The position numbers and the translations under genes were made by a program. From assembly GCF_004168205.1 (NCBI RefSeq), contig NZ_RCYB01000003.1, positions 3,197 through 67,196 of the forward strand: 64,000 nucleotides of DNA, read 5' to 3'. The stretch comes from Catenibacterium sp. co_0103. GTDB lineage: Bacteria > Bacillota_I > Bacilli_A > Erysipelotrichales > Coprobacillaceae. The notes beneath the pieces are model-generated. The model did not search any database. It saw only the letters and a program-made list of their open reading frames with translations, and was not told where the DNA came from. The stretch's first letter is position 1. Each line of letters opens with the position of its first letter. Positions 1-6,978 of this stretch are shown one piece after another.

Positions 1-352
1 TCACATCCTCGACCGCATCTGGTTTCCCTGTGCGCTTCGGCTTCGAGGAGCGCTTGAATGCGTCAAGCACCTCCTTCGCCTCCATGGGCGTGCGCGTGTC
101 GGTAACCGCCATGAGCCGGATGTCCTCGGCGTTGTCGGCGAGCCAGCCTTGCAGCCCTTCGAGGTCGATGGCGGTCCAATCCGCGCCGAGGGTCTTGAGC
201 ACGGTTTCGCCGATAGCCGCGAGGGTCGCGGCTTTCCACTTCCTCGCCTGCTCGCGCTCCTTGGCGGCGGCTACCTTCCGCTGCTCCTTGAGCGCTGCGG
301 CCTGCCGTTTCAACTCATCGAGCTTCCCGTCGATTTCAGATACCGTTGGCAT
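1..352 (-). CDS. Partial coiled-coil protein, running off the window (possible mobilisation accessory)
   Basis: Only the first 117 codons are visible; the frame stays open to the left edge of the window. The start ATG (350-352) has a GAAAGGA ribosome-binding site 6 nt upstream. The protein begins MPTVSEIDGKLDELKRQAAA and continues as a Lys/Glu/Ala-rich helix (about residues 5-45), then a more globular part with WTAIDLEGLQGWL. A small coiled-coil protein at an element edge recalls TraD/MobC-type accessory proteins, but that is weak. No domain is recognised with confidence. Its 5' leader holds one copy of the 75-bp hairpin element (404-479). Confidence 0.6.
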   Translation of the reverse strand, partial: MPTVSEIDGKLDELKRQAAALKEQRKVAAAKEREQARKWKAATLAAIGETVLKTLGADWTAIDLEGLQGWLADNAEDIRLMAVTDTRTPMEAKEVLDAFKRSSKPKRTGKPDAVEDV

Positions 353-403
353 GTTCAGTCCTTTCCGTCTATTCGCCGACATGAGCCTCCATTATATGCC
401 AGA

Positions 404-479
404 GTCGGTTTCCCACCCTTCCAACAGCCTGCGGGTCGGGTTGGGAACCCTTCGGCCATTGAAAGCGTGGAAAACCGAC
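404..479 (-). repeat. Dispersed hairpin element, copy 1
   Basis: The ends are inverted repeats (plus strand GTCGGTTTCCCAC ... GTGGAAAACCGAC) enclosing a second inner hairpin (GGGTT/AACCC). A near-identical copy lies at 43975-44048. Both sit about 50 bp upstream of the start of a minus-strand gene. On the minus strand the stem is followed after about 7 nt by a -10-like TATAAT (391-396). It may be an RNA leader, an operator, or a single-strand promoter. Function is not known. Confidence 0.75.
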
Positions 480-499
480 AGAGGTGGTTGCCTTGTTAT

Positions 500-530
500 C
501 ATTGTAGTATAGTGGTATACTAGCAATGTT
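500..530 (+). promoter_or_regulatory. Palindromic promoter/operator box before 591 gene
   Basis: ATTGTAGTATA-GTGG-TATACTAGCAAT is an imperfect inverted repeat (AGTATA/TATACT, ATTG/CAAT). It resembles the TAGT..ACTA palindromes before the other leading-region genes and lies 60-90 bp upstream of the 591 start. Confidence 0.5.
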
Positions 531-590
531 GTTTTATATACGGTATCTGCCGTTTACAGGCAGGTGCCCGTCGGGAGAGGAGTTCAATCC

Positions 591-869
591 ATGGGTTTGA
601 GGGACATGTACAGTGCCGGGGACATCATCGAGTACGAGGGGGGCGGTCGCGACTACCTCGTGTCAATCGAGGGTGAGGAGGGCCTGTGGGTGAACGCCTG
701 CAACCCGTCGTGGGTCGAGCGCGGGCTTCGCGGCTTCTGCGATGAGTGCCACCCGTTCTTCGCCGACTGCCTGTACGAGGGTGTCGAGGTCGTGGGCCAC
801 TTCGGCGAGGGCACCGTCGAGGATGCCCGCCGATGGTACGGGGAGAACAAGGCCGTGTATCGCGGCTGA
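591..869 (+). CDS. Small acidic Cys-containing protein, unknown
   Basis: 92 residues. The start ATG at 591 is preceded by AGGAG with 8 nt spacing; an in-frame upstream start at 564 lacks a good site. The first half (GDIIEYEGGGRDYLVSIEG) looks like a small beta domain. The middle holds a Cys/His cluster (CNPSW then CDECHPFFADC) that could bind metal. No family is recognised. It is the first gene of the rightward leading-region series, so an early function in the recipient is inferred from position only. Confidence 0.7.
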   Translation: MGLRDMYSAGDIIEYEGGGRDYLVSIEGEEGLWVNACNPSWVERGLRGFCDECHPFFADCLYEGVEVVGHFGEGTVEDARRWYGENKAVYRG

Positions 870-918
870 ATGTGCTACGATGGTCGGGCCGTCTCCTTTC
901 TTGACGGTGGTTGCATGT

Positions 919-956
919 GGGGACCGGGGGATGTTTGATGCCCTCGGTCCCCTTGT
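919..956 (+). terminator. Hairpin between 591 and 971 genes
   Basis: GGGGACCG ... CGGTCCCC, 8-bp stem followed by CTTGTCTG. It has a weak U tract, so termination may be partial and the 971 gene may be read through. Confidence 0.45.
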
Positions 957-970
957 CTGATTGGAGTCAC

Positions 971-1222
971 ATGATGGAGAACCAGAACGACCAAGTGCTC
1001 GTGACGCGGAAGACGGGACTGACCGGTGCCCAGAAGGCGGGCTACCTGTTCGCCGGTCTGCTCGGCGGCGCGGGATGCGCCATCTTGGCATCCCTGTGCA
1101 ACATCGACGCGCCGTACCGCTCGGATTGCACCAAGTTCGCGCTCATCGGCCTCGGCATCCGAATCGCGCTGTCGGTCATCGGCTACATCGCGATGCTGCC
1201 CTTCACGGCGATGCTCTACTGA
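971..1222 (+). CDS. Small two-TM membrane protein, unknown
   Basis: 83 residues starting MMENQNDQ; GGAG lies 4 nt before the ATG at 971, with a second in-frame ATG at 974. There are two predicted membrane segments: about residues 22-42 (GYLFAGLLGGAGCAILASL) and the C-terminal 60-80 (RIALSVIGYIAMLPF). No known family. It is followed by a strong terminator. Small inner-membrane proteins are common in leading regions (entry exclusion, stress), but nothing here fixes the role. Confidence 0.65.
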   Translation: MMENQNDQVLVTRKTGLTGAQKAGYLFAGLLGGAGCAILASLCNIDAPYRSDCTKFALIGLGIRIALSVIGYIAMLPFTAMLY

Positions 1223-1241
1223 TTACCCGATAAAGGCTAGG

Positions 1242-1284
1242 AAAAGACCCTCTCGGCGGCTCGATGCCACGGGAGGGTCTTTTC
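1242..1284 (+). terminator. Rho-independent terminator after 971 gene
   Basis: AAAAGACCCTC ... GAGGGTCTTTT, an 11-bp stem ending in TTTT, 20 bp after the stop codon. Confidence 0.75.
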
Positions 1285-1300
1285 ATGCCGGGATGATGAG

Positions 1301-1539
1301 AAGGCAGGGAGAGAGGAGGGAGGGTGACGGCTATGGCAAGGGCGGTGCAGTAGGCGCGGTGATGCGGTTCGCATGGGTGACGGATGGGGGAGGGCAGGGA
1401 TAGGGGCAAGCCCCTATGACCCATGTTCTCTGCGGGGGCGGCTTTGTGGAGAGGGCGTGTAGGAATGTAGTTTACTACATTGATAGCATGGTAGGTTGAT
1501 ATAATTAAGGCACAGGCAACCGAGAAGAGAGGAAATGAC
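1301..1539 (+). repeat. Leading-region upstream module, copy A
   Basis: About 240 bp, repeated at 6436-6672 and 10581-10819. It runs from a G/A-rich purine stretch through GGTTCGCATGGGTGACG, a perfect hairpin ATAGGGGCAAGCCCCTAT (1400-1417), GCGGGGGCGG and GAGAGGGCGTGTAG into a palindrome and extended -10 promoter. It ends at the ribosome-binding site of the 1540 gene. No open frame in it is convincing. This accounts for the gene-free stretch between 1223 and 1539. Confidence 0.8.
1464..1505 (+). promoter_or_regulatory. Palindromic operator plus extended -10 promoter
   Basis: AATGTAGTTTACTACATT (1464-1481) is a perfect inverted repeat with 8-bp arms separated by TT. TATAAT at 1500-1505 is preceded by TGA, an extended -10. 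There is no good -35 hexamer, so the palindrome may be an activator site or an operator overlapping the -35 region. Confidence 0.65.
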
Positions 1540-1989
1540 ATGCTGCACACGTTGGAGAAGGGCGAGTACCCGAAGGGGCACCGCTACTGGTCGAACGCGA
1601 CCGGTGACCTCAACGCCGCCTTGGAAGACCTTCCCGTGCAACTCAGGCGCGTGCTGGACGAGTTGTGGTCGGACGGCTACGGGGTGGAGTGCTACCTTGT
1701 CGAGTGGAATGGGCGGTACTGCGTCCAGCTCTCCGCCATGTATGACGAGAGCTACGCAGCGGACCTCGGTATGGGCTATCCGGAGCTTGTCGAGCTGGCT
1801 CGCGGACGTGCGGAGGAGTTGGGAGCCGAGCGGCCAGACCTCCATGTGGTGTTCGCGGAGGATGTGGACCAGTGGAAGGCTAACGACCCCTTCACCGAGA
1901 TTTGGGTGGTCATGCCGTGGGACGTGGATGCAGACGCCTTCCATGAGGTGTCGGATTGGTTAGATTCCCGTTGCCGTTTCAACGAGTAG
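1540..1989 (+). CDS. Acidic protein, unknown (leading-region gene)
   Basis: 149 residues starting MLHTLEKGEYPKG; AGAGGAAA lies 5-8 nt before the ATG. It is strongly acidic, with many Asp/Glu/Trp/Tyr residues and no membrane segment. A strand-rich middle (YGVECYLVEWNGRYCVQLS) is followed by helical acidic text. High acidity would suit a DNA mimic, but that is speculation. It has its own promoter module and a terminator at 2008-2032, so it is monocistronic. Confidence 0.75.
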   Translation: MLHTLEKGEYPKGHRYWSNATGDLNAALEDLPVQLRRVLDELWSDGYGVECYLVEWNGRYCVQLSAMYDESYAADLGMGYPELVELARGRAEELGAERPDLHVVFAEDVDQWKANDPFTEIWVVMPWDVDADAFHEVSDWLDSRCRFNE

Positions 1990-2007
1990 CCGGATATGGA
2001 AACATCA

Positions 2008-2032
2008 GGGGGCACCTCGGCGGTGCCCCTTC
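2008..2032 (+). terminator. Terminator after 1540 gene
   Basis: GGGGCACC-tcggc-GGTGCCCC followed by TTCCCC. The GGGGCA...TGCCCC stem recurs after at least five genes in this region. Confidence 0.6.
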
Positions 2033-2064
2033 CCCGTGTGGGACTGGAAGAGAGGGGAACACCT

Positions 2065-2337
2065 ATGCTCGATGCGAGGACGGCGAGAATCTTGGCGAAG
2101 GAGAACGAGGAGGACATCGAGGCCCGTAGGCGGCGGGAGATGGTCGAGCGCTGCGAGAAGAACATCGAGAAGGCCGTCAATGAAGGCAGACTCGATGCGG
2201 TCCTCTTCGTCGGCGGTCTTGACGATGCCAAGCGGGGAGCGTTGGAGGTCATGCGCGGGCGGGGGTTTGAGATTGGCGAGGAGGTTTGGCGGGAAGGCCT
2301 CTTCAAATACCGAGACGTATATATCGCGCGATGGTGA
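2065..2337 (+). CDS. Small charged helical protein, unknown
   Basis: 90 residues starting MLDARTARILAKENEED; GAGAGGGGAACACCT precedes the ATG at 2065. An in-frame ATG at 1996 would read through the previous terminator stem and is less likely. Residues 1-45 are one charged helix (RRRREMVERCEKNIEKAV); the rest (LDAVLFVGGLDDAKRGALEVMRG) looks like a small alpha/beta fold. No family is recognised. Confidence 0.6.
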   Translation: MLDARTARILAKENEEDIEARRRREMVERCEKNIEKAVNEGRLDAVLFVGGLDDAKRGALEVMRGRGFEIGEEVWREGLFKYRDVYIARW

Positions 2338-2360
2338 GGGCAGGGCATATACCCAAGCGA

Positions 2361-2388
2361 GGGCATCCGAGTGGGTGCCCTTCTTTAT
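2361..2388 (+). terminator. Terminator after 2065 gene
   Basis: GGGCA-tccgagtggg-TGCCC followed by TTCTTTAT. Confidence 0.6.
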
Positions 2389-2425
2389 GATGGATATGTG
2401 GATACCTGTTTTACTACCTATGTAG

Positions 2426-2455
2426 TATTGTGGTTTGCTACAATACTATTAACAC
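2426..2455 (+). promoter_or_regulatory. Palindrome/promoter before 2481 gene
   Basis: TATTGTGGTTTGCTACAATA (2426-2445) is an imperfect inverted repeat of the same class as the one at 1464, followed by TACTATTAA as the likely -10. Confidence 0.5.
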
Positions 2456-2480
2456 AAGCCAATGAGGAAGGGATGGGGAC

Positions 2481-2762
2481 ATGGGGAAGATGGACAAGAC
2501 CGAGAAGTACACGGTCGCGGGTCTCTGTTTCGGCGGGAGCGGTGTGTTCCTCTGCGAGGATGCCGTTGTCTGCGCACGCGTCTACGGATATTGCGACGGC
2601 ACGGTGGTCGAGTTCTGCTTGGGAATCGCCTGCATCGTCATCGCGACCGTCTCGCTCTACATCGCCGGTATGCTTCGAGACCGCCGCATCCAAGCGGAGT
2701 TCGCCCGCCGTCACGCCGAGCGCGAGCGCCGCAGGGCCGAACGGGAGAACCGGGGATGGTGA
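2481..2762 (+). CDS. Small Cys-rich membrane protein with basic tail
   Basis: 93 residues starting MGKMDKTEKY; GGAAGGG lies upstream. There is a hydrophobic stretch at about 12-36 with several Cys (CFGG, CED, CAR, CDG) and a clear TM at about 44-66 (CLGIACIVIATVSLYIAGM). It ends in a strongly basic cytoplasmic tail (RRHAERERRRAERENRGW). No family is recognised. Confidence 0.65.
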   Translation: MGKMDKTEKYTVAGLCFGGSGVFLCEDAVVCARVYGYCDGTVVEFCLGIACIVIATVSLYIAGMLRDRRIQAEFARRHAERERRRAERENRGW

Positions 2763-2768
2763 CACCGT

Positions 2769-2792
2769 GGGGCACCCGAGAGGGTGCCCTTT
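2769..2792 (+). terminator. Terminator after 2481 gene
   Basis: GGGGCACCC-gaga-GGGTGCCC followed by TTTGG. Confidence 0.6.
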
Positions 2793-2883
2793 GGCATGTG
2801 GCTCATATAGATAGATACTAATCTATCCTGATGGTGTTGTGGTCTGATGTGATAGCACCTAGATAAGAGGTCGGGGAGGGGAT

Positions 2884-3450
2884 ATGCCGGATATGCGCGA
2901 AGGCGGTCTGGGGACTGCCGCCTGTTACCTCACGGTCGAACGGCTCGCCCTGCAAGCCGGGGTGGAAAGCCCCTTCTGGGACGAGGCCTCGCTGCTCATG
3001 GGCGGCTGCGAGGAGCCTTGGTATAAGAAGCCCCTCACGCCCCGCAGACTGCGGTCTTTCCTCAAGCGATACGGCGGGAGCCTTCCTGATGATGCCGGAC
3101 GGCGCGGACACGCCGCGTCCGTGTTCTCGGATGTGATGCGTCTGCACGGCATCCCCATGGAGGATGGGGCGGATGACCTAGGTGCGCTCTACGTGAGGCG
3201 GGCGGAATCGGTAGGCATGACCGTGGCCTTCCTCGCCACCGGATGCACCCTCGCCGATATGGCGGCAATCACGGGGGTTTGCGAGGAGGAGGTTGCCGAG
3301 CGCATCACGCGCACATGGGACGGCGATGCACTGGGTCGGATATACGGACTCGCCCACGCCACGTACCATGACCGCATTGCCGAGACCTTCGCATCATCAG
3401 ATGACCTTGACGAGCCTTGGGGTGATTGGACATGCCCATGTCGGGAATGA
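2884..3450 (+). CDS. Hypothetical protein with possible HTH
   Basis: 188 residues starting MPDMREGGLG; GGGGAGGGGAT precedes the ATG. Residues 55-105 are basic and helical. Residues about 118-145 (CTLADMAAITGVCEEEVAER) read like a helix-turn-helix of the sigma/TetR sort. It ends in a Cys-rich tail (WTCPCRE). No membrane segment and no family recognised. Its stop overlaps a possible tiny reading frame (3447-3557). Confidence 0.65.
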   Translation: MPDMREGGLGTAACYLTVERLALQAGVESPFWDEASLLMGGCEEPWYKKPLTPRRLRSFLKRYGGSLPDDAGRRGHAASVFSDVMRLHGIPMEDGADDLGALYVRRAESVGMTVAFLATGCTLADMAAITGVCEEEVAERITRTWDGDALGRIYGLAHATYHDRIAETFASSDDLDEPWGDWTCPCRE

Positions 3451-3557
3451 CGAGGGAACTTCATCCCCTCGGACTCCCCAGAGGCATCGCCCTCCCCGTC
3501 GATTCACGGCTGCGCCATGTCTCGACGGCTCACGCGATGGATAATGAGGGCAAATAG
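3447..3557 (+). CDS. Possible tiny coupled ORF (36 aa)
   Basis: The ATG at 3447 overlaps the TGA of the preceding gene (ATGA), a normal translational-coupling arrangement. The product starts MTRELHPLGLPRGIALPVD. It is too short to judge coding quality and may be spurious. Confidence 0.25.
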   Translation: MTRELHPLGLPRGIALPVDSRLRHVSTAHAMDNEGK

Positions 3558-3583
3558 GATTCACGGTTCGAGAGGAGACCGAC

Positions 3584-4564
3584 ATGAAGATACCGGCGAG
3601 CAAGGTGCCCGCGCAGGTGTGGGCCGACAAGGCGAGGCGGCGTGCCGACTTGGATGAAGTGGAGAGCATGTTGCTGTCTTCTTGGGATGACAGCAAACAG
3701 GTTTATAGAATCGGCAAGGAGCTTTGGGATGAGCTTCGCATTGATGAGGCGGACGAGGTGCCGGTGGATGCGCTGCTGCGACTGCCATATGGCTGTATCT
3801 TCATAGAGAGAAGATGGGTAGATGAGTATGAACAGCTGCTAACCGATGATATAGCTGACATCTGGGGTGAGGCGAGTTGTTATGTGACGCGTTACTACGA
3901 GGGATGTTTTTGCTGGGTTGAGGGGCGAACTCTCTTCGTCGATAGCTTGACCCATCATTGCGAGATGAGGCACACGGACGATTATGGTTCGGACGTGGCG
4001 GAGGTTCGACGCGGGATGCGGATGTGGCTCGATACAATCGAGCTTCCGATAGATGAGGGGACTTCGCTTGAAAGATGGTATTCCGAGGAGCTGAATGTTG
4101 TTCGTAAAGCGAATGAGTCCATGTCATATGCTTGTGAGATTACCGATGAGGAGCTGTTGATGACGGCTCATTCGCACAGCTATCTTCTTGAGCATATCTT
4201 GGGGTCTCTTCTCTATATCTCCTCCAAGGAGGCCGATGTGCGCACGGTCTACGTTCCCCAGAAGAACCTGTCCCGGAAGAGCCGTCAGACCGATTGCACC
4301 GTCCATGACGTCGGTTTCCGCATCGCCCCACAGCTCGCGGAGGTGCGCCGCGTCTATGAGCATGACGCGAAGGGTCAGGATGGCGGCAATACAGGACGGC
4401 ATGTGGCATCCCATGTCAGGCGCGGCCATTGGCACGGGTACTGGACCGGCCCGAGAGAGAACCCCACCGGTCTCGAAATCAAGTGGGTTGCGCCGACAAT
4501 CGTGAATGGCTCTCGCGGCGAGCTTGGGGGAACCGTCCATGAGGTTGGTGGCCGTGACGCTTGA
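3584..4564 (+). CDS. AcrVA2-like protein (candidate anti-CRISPR)
   Basis: 326 residues; GAGGAGACCGAC precedes the ATG. The C-terminal 60 residues contain HVRRGHWHGYWTGPR, then LEIKWVAPTIVNG. The N-terminal part has LLRLPYGCIFIE. From memory, these two landmarks and the ~320-residue length are those of AcrVA2, which lowers Cas12a production. Homologues are widespread on mobile elements, and many hosts lack Cas12a, so the target here is not known. Codon use in the middle (3780-4200) is more AT-rich than the flanks. The context, in a leading region beside a helicase and SSB, fits an anti-defence role. Confidence 0.6.
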   Translation: MKIPASKVPAQVWADKARRRADLDEVESMLLSSWDDSKQVYRIGKELWDELRIDEADEVPVDALLRLPYGCIFIERRWVDEYEQLLTDDIADIWGEASCYVTRYYEGCFCWVEGRTLFVDSLTHHCEMRHTDDYGSDVAEVRRGMRMWLDTIELPIDEGTSLERWYSEELNVVRKANESMSYACEITDEELLMTAHSHSYLLEHILGSLLYISSKEADVRTVYVPQKNLSRKSRQTDCTVHDVGFRIAPQLAEVRRVYEHDAKGQDGGNTGRHVASHVRRGHWHGYWTGPRENPTGLEIKWVAPTIVNGSRGELGGTVHEVGGRDA

Positions 4565-4589
4565 GACGCCATGTGCGCATCTCATGGTA

Positions 4590-4630
4590 TTGTGGTTTCG
4601 CATCATTGTTGCTTTATAGTCTGATATAAT
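4590..4630 (+). promoter_or_regulatory. Promoter before the PIF1-type helicase
   Basis: TATTGTGGTTTCGCATCATTG resembles the leading-region palindrome. CTGATATAAT gives an extended -10 with TATAAT at 4625-4630, 40 bp before the 4670 start. Confidence 0.55.
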
Positions 4631-4669
4631 CATATCCATATAGCATCATCTCGACTTGGAAGGGGTCGC

Positions 4670-6175
4670 ATGGAAGAGGAAGAGCGCACGTTCACGCCCG
4701 GTCAGGCGGAGGCCATGGACGCCCTGTTGTCTGGCCGCAACGTGTTCCTATCGGGTAACGCCGGTACGGGCAAGAGCTATGTGCTCAACGCATTCATCGA
4801 GGAGCTTGAGGAGCGCGAGGTTCCCTACCTCGCCATGGCCCCGACGGGGATAGCCGCGCAGAACTTGCATAACGGCACGACCATCCACCGCACCTTGCAG
4901 GTGGGTTTCGGCGTGCTCGACCCGCACGACGAGAACAAGAAGACGCTCACGCGCAAGGTGCTCAACAAGGCCGAGGTCATCATCATCGACGAGGTATCCA
5001 TGTGCCGCATCGACCTGTTCGAGCGCGTCATGAACATGGTGCTCGCAGCCAAGCGCGTCTCGGGCAGGAAGCAGGTCGTGCTCGTGGGCGACTTCTTCCA
5101 GCTCCCGCCGGTCGTGACCGATGATGACCGCAAGGTGCTGATGCAGCTGTGGCCGGGCAACGATGACGGCTACGCCTTCAAGTCCCCGCTATGGAAGGGC
5201 ATGGGCTTCGAGCCGCATGTCCTCACCGAGGTGGTGCGCCAGAGCGACCCGGAGTTCATCGGTCAGCTCAACCGCGCCCGCATCGGCGATAGGGACTGCA
5301 TCGCCTACTTCAACGAGCGCTCCATCTCCGACCGCAAGCGGGCACCGGAGGATGACCTGTGGCTGTGCGCCACGAACCGCATGGCATCCACCATCAACGA
5401 CGAGCGCGTGGGGGAGTTGGAGCGCTTGGGCGCAAGGGCGCGGACGTACACGGCGTACTCCTACGGAGATGTGAAGCCCTCGGACAAGCCAACCGACGAT
5501 AAGCTGCGCCTCGTGGAGGGCGCACGCGTGATGCTGCTGGCGAACATGCCCGACCACGGTCTTGCGAACGGCTCGCTGGGGACCATCTCGGAAGTCGGGG
5601 CGGATAGCGTGGTAGTCGAGTTCGATGACTGCGAGTACCCCGTCGAGGTGACCGAGAAGGAGTGGAAAGTGCTGAAATCCTCCGTGCGCGACTTCATCGG
5701 CGATGACGGCAACCCCGCGCAGGAGCTAGTAACCGACACGGTGGGCGCGTTTACGCAGATTCCCCTGCGCCTCGCGTTTGCCATCACCATCCACAAGTCA
5801 CAGGGCCAGACCTTCGAGCGCTGCGCCGTCCACTCCAAGGTGTTCGGCGCGGGCATGCTCTACGTCGCCCTGTCCCGCTGCACCACCTTCGACGGCCTCA
5901 CCGTGTGGCCGAAGATAGAGCGTCAACGCCTCTACGCAAACGAGTCCGTCATCGAGTTCTACGACTCCCTCGCCGTCAAGACCGAGAAAGCGCCCGAACC
6001 GTCGCAAGACGCCCTGTTCGATGCGGATGCTCCTGCGGACGCTTTGCCAGCGCCTACGGACAAGGAGGGGCGGACTGATGACGGCATGGTATACATCAAG
6101 TGCCCCGCGCAGATTGCCGACCGCGTGCGAGGCTACATCGACGCGTTGATGGAAGTCGCAGTCGGGGCTGTATAA
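4670..6175 (+). CDS. PIF1/RecD2-type SF1B DNA helicase
   Basis: 501 residues starting MEEEERTFTPGQAEAM; AAGGGG lies upstream. Helicase motifs run in order: Walker A GNAGTGKS (about residues 23-30), Ia APTGIAAQNL, Walker B IIIDEVSM, motif III GDFFQLPP, motif IV LTEVVRQSD, motif V TIHKSQGQTF and motif VI YVALSRCTTFDGL. This is the PIF1 family of 5'-3' ATP-dependent helicases. The C-terminal 70 residues are an acidic linker plus a short helical end. On a conjugative element it could help strand displacement or second-strand synthesis after entry. Its own promoter is at 4590-4630. Confidence 0.9.
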   Translation: MEEEERTFTPGQAEAMDALLSGRNVFLSGNAGTGKSYVLNAFIEELEEREVPYLAMAPTGIAAQNLHNGTTIHRTLQVGFGVLDPHDENKKTLTRKVLNKAEVIIIDEVSMCRIDLFERVMNMVLAAKRVSGRKQVVLVGDFFQLPPVVTDDDRKVLMQLWPGNDDGYAFKSPLWKGMGFEPHVLTEVVRQSDPEFIGQLNRARIGDRDCIAYFNERSISDRKRAPEDDLWLCATNRMASTINDERVGELERLGARARTYTAYSYGDVKPSDKPTDDKLRLVEGARVMLLANMPDHGLANGSLGTISEVGADSVVVEFDDCEYPVEVTEKEWKVLKSSVRDFIGDDGNPAQELVTDTVGAFTQIPLRLAFAITIHKSQGQTFERCAVHSKVFGAGMLYVALSRCTTFDGLTVWPKIERQRLYANESVIEFYDSLAVKTEKAPEPSQDALFDADAPADALPAPTDKEGRTDDGMVYIKCPAQIADRVRGYIDALMEVAVGAV

Positions 6176-6211
6176 TCGGTGCATCACGAAGTCTACGGAG
6201 AGGAAATCGGC

Positions 6212-6265
6212 ATGAGCGGCGATGACCTAAAGGTATACGACCCGAAGCGCTACGCAGCCGATTAG
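6212..6265 (+). CDS. Possible 17-residue ORF
   Basis: ATG at 6212 with GAGAGGAAATCGGC upstream, a spacing as good as that of the known genes. The product is MSGDDLKVYDPKRYAAD. It could be a leader peptide or the remnant of a longer gene. It lies in a ~400-bp stretch (6176-6672) that otherwise holds a terminator and repeat module copy B. Confidence 0.3.
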   Translation: MSGDDLKVYDPKRYAAD

Positions 6266-6396
6266 CCGCCAATCTTCCGATTCCACCGATACGGCACTTC
6301 GGGTAAGACCGGCAATGCGATGGAGAGGACAGACGACGCTTCGAATGGATACGGCTTAGAAAAGACCAGACTTGTTCTGACGTGAGATGGCACGGA

Positions 6397-6427
6397 AGGG
6401 GTCGCGCTTCGGCGCGGCCCCTTTTCT
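6397..6427 (+). terminator. Terminator after helicase unit
   Basis: AAGGGGTCGCG-cttcg-GCGCGGCCCCTTTTC, a long GC stem with a T run. Confidence 0.7.
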
Positions 6428-6435
6428 CATGGTCG

Positions 6436-6672
6436 GATGGCAGGAAAGGTAAGGAGAGAGGAGGATGGGGGGATGATGGCGTTGTTGAGAAGGCGGTTGG
6501 TTCGCATGGGTGACGAGAGGAAGGGCAAGGATAGGGGCAAGCCCCTATGACCATGTTCCCTGCGGGGGCGGTTTTGTGGAGAGGGCGTGTAGGGTGGTAG
6601 GTTACTACATTGATAGCGTGATAGGTTGATATAATTAAGGCACGGTAAGACCGAGAGAGGAAGGTTTTGTGT
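6436..6672 (+). repeat. Leading-region upstream module, copy B
   Basis: Same module as 1301-1539 and 10581-10819, including the perfect hairpin ATAGGGGCAAGCCCCTAT at 6531-6548. The palindrome region (GTAGGTTACTACATT) and TTGATATAATTAAGGCAC (-10 at 6630-6635) lead into the 6673 gene. Confidence 0.8.
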
Positions 6673-6849
6673 ATGAGTAGGCAGCGAATCGAGCAGGAGG
6701 TCGTTGATTACGTCTCTGTGAACTTCGACCCATCCGAATGGGACATCGAAGGAATCGTCGAGGAGATTCACGACCTTGGCTTCGATACCGTCGATGACAT
6801 GGACCAAGACACCTTCACGGAGATTCTTCAAAGACACGATTTGGGATAG
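6673..6849 (+). CDS. Small acidic protein, unknown
   Basis: 58 residues starting MSRQRIEQEVVDYV; GGAAGG is about 9 nt upstream of the ATG at 6673. It is helical and acidic, alternating Asp/Glu with hydrophobic residues (WDIEGIVEEIHDLGFDTVDD). No cysteines and no membrane segment. Monocistronic, between module copy B and a terminator. Confidence 0.6.
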   Translation: MSRQRIEQEVVDYVSVNFDPSEWDIEGIVEEIHDLGFDTVDDMDQDTFTEILQRHDLG

Positions 6850-6855
6850 GAGAAA

Positions 6856-6881
6856 GGGGCATCCGGGAGGGTGCCCTTTTT
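6856..6881 (+). terminator. Terminator after 6673 gene
   Basis: GGGGCA-tccgggaggg-TGCCC followed by TTTTT. Confidence 0.65.
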
Positions 6882-6900
6882 CATGGAGAGGATATGTAGG

Positions 6901-6942
6901 AATGTAGTTTGCTACATTTATGGCATGGTTGGTTGATATAAT
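6901..6942 (+). promoter_or_regulatory. Palindromic operator plus extended -10 promoter
   Basis: AATGTAGTTTGCTACATT (6901-6918) then TTGATATAATTAAGCCAC with TATAAT at 6937-6942. This is the closest match to the site at 1464, and 18 of the ~20 nt after the -10 are also shared. Confidence 0.65.
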
Positions 6943-6978
6943 TAAGCCACAGGCAACCACGAGGGAAGGAACCCCACC

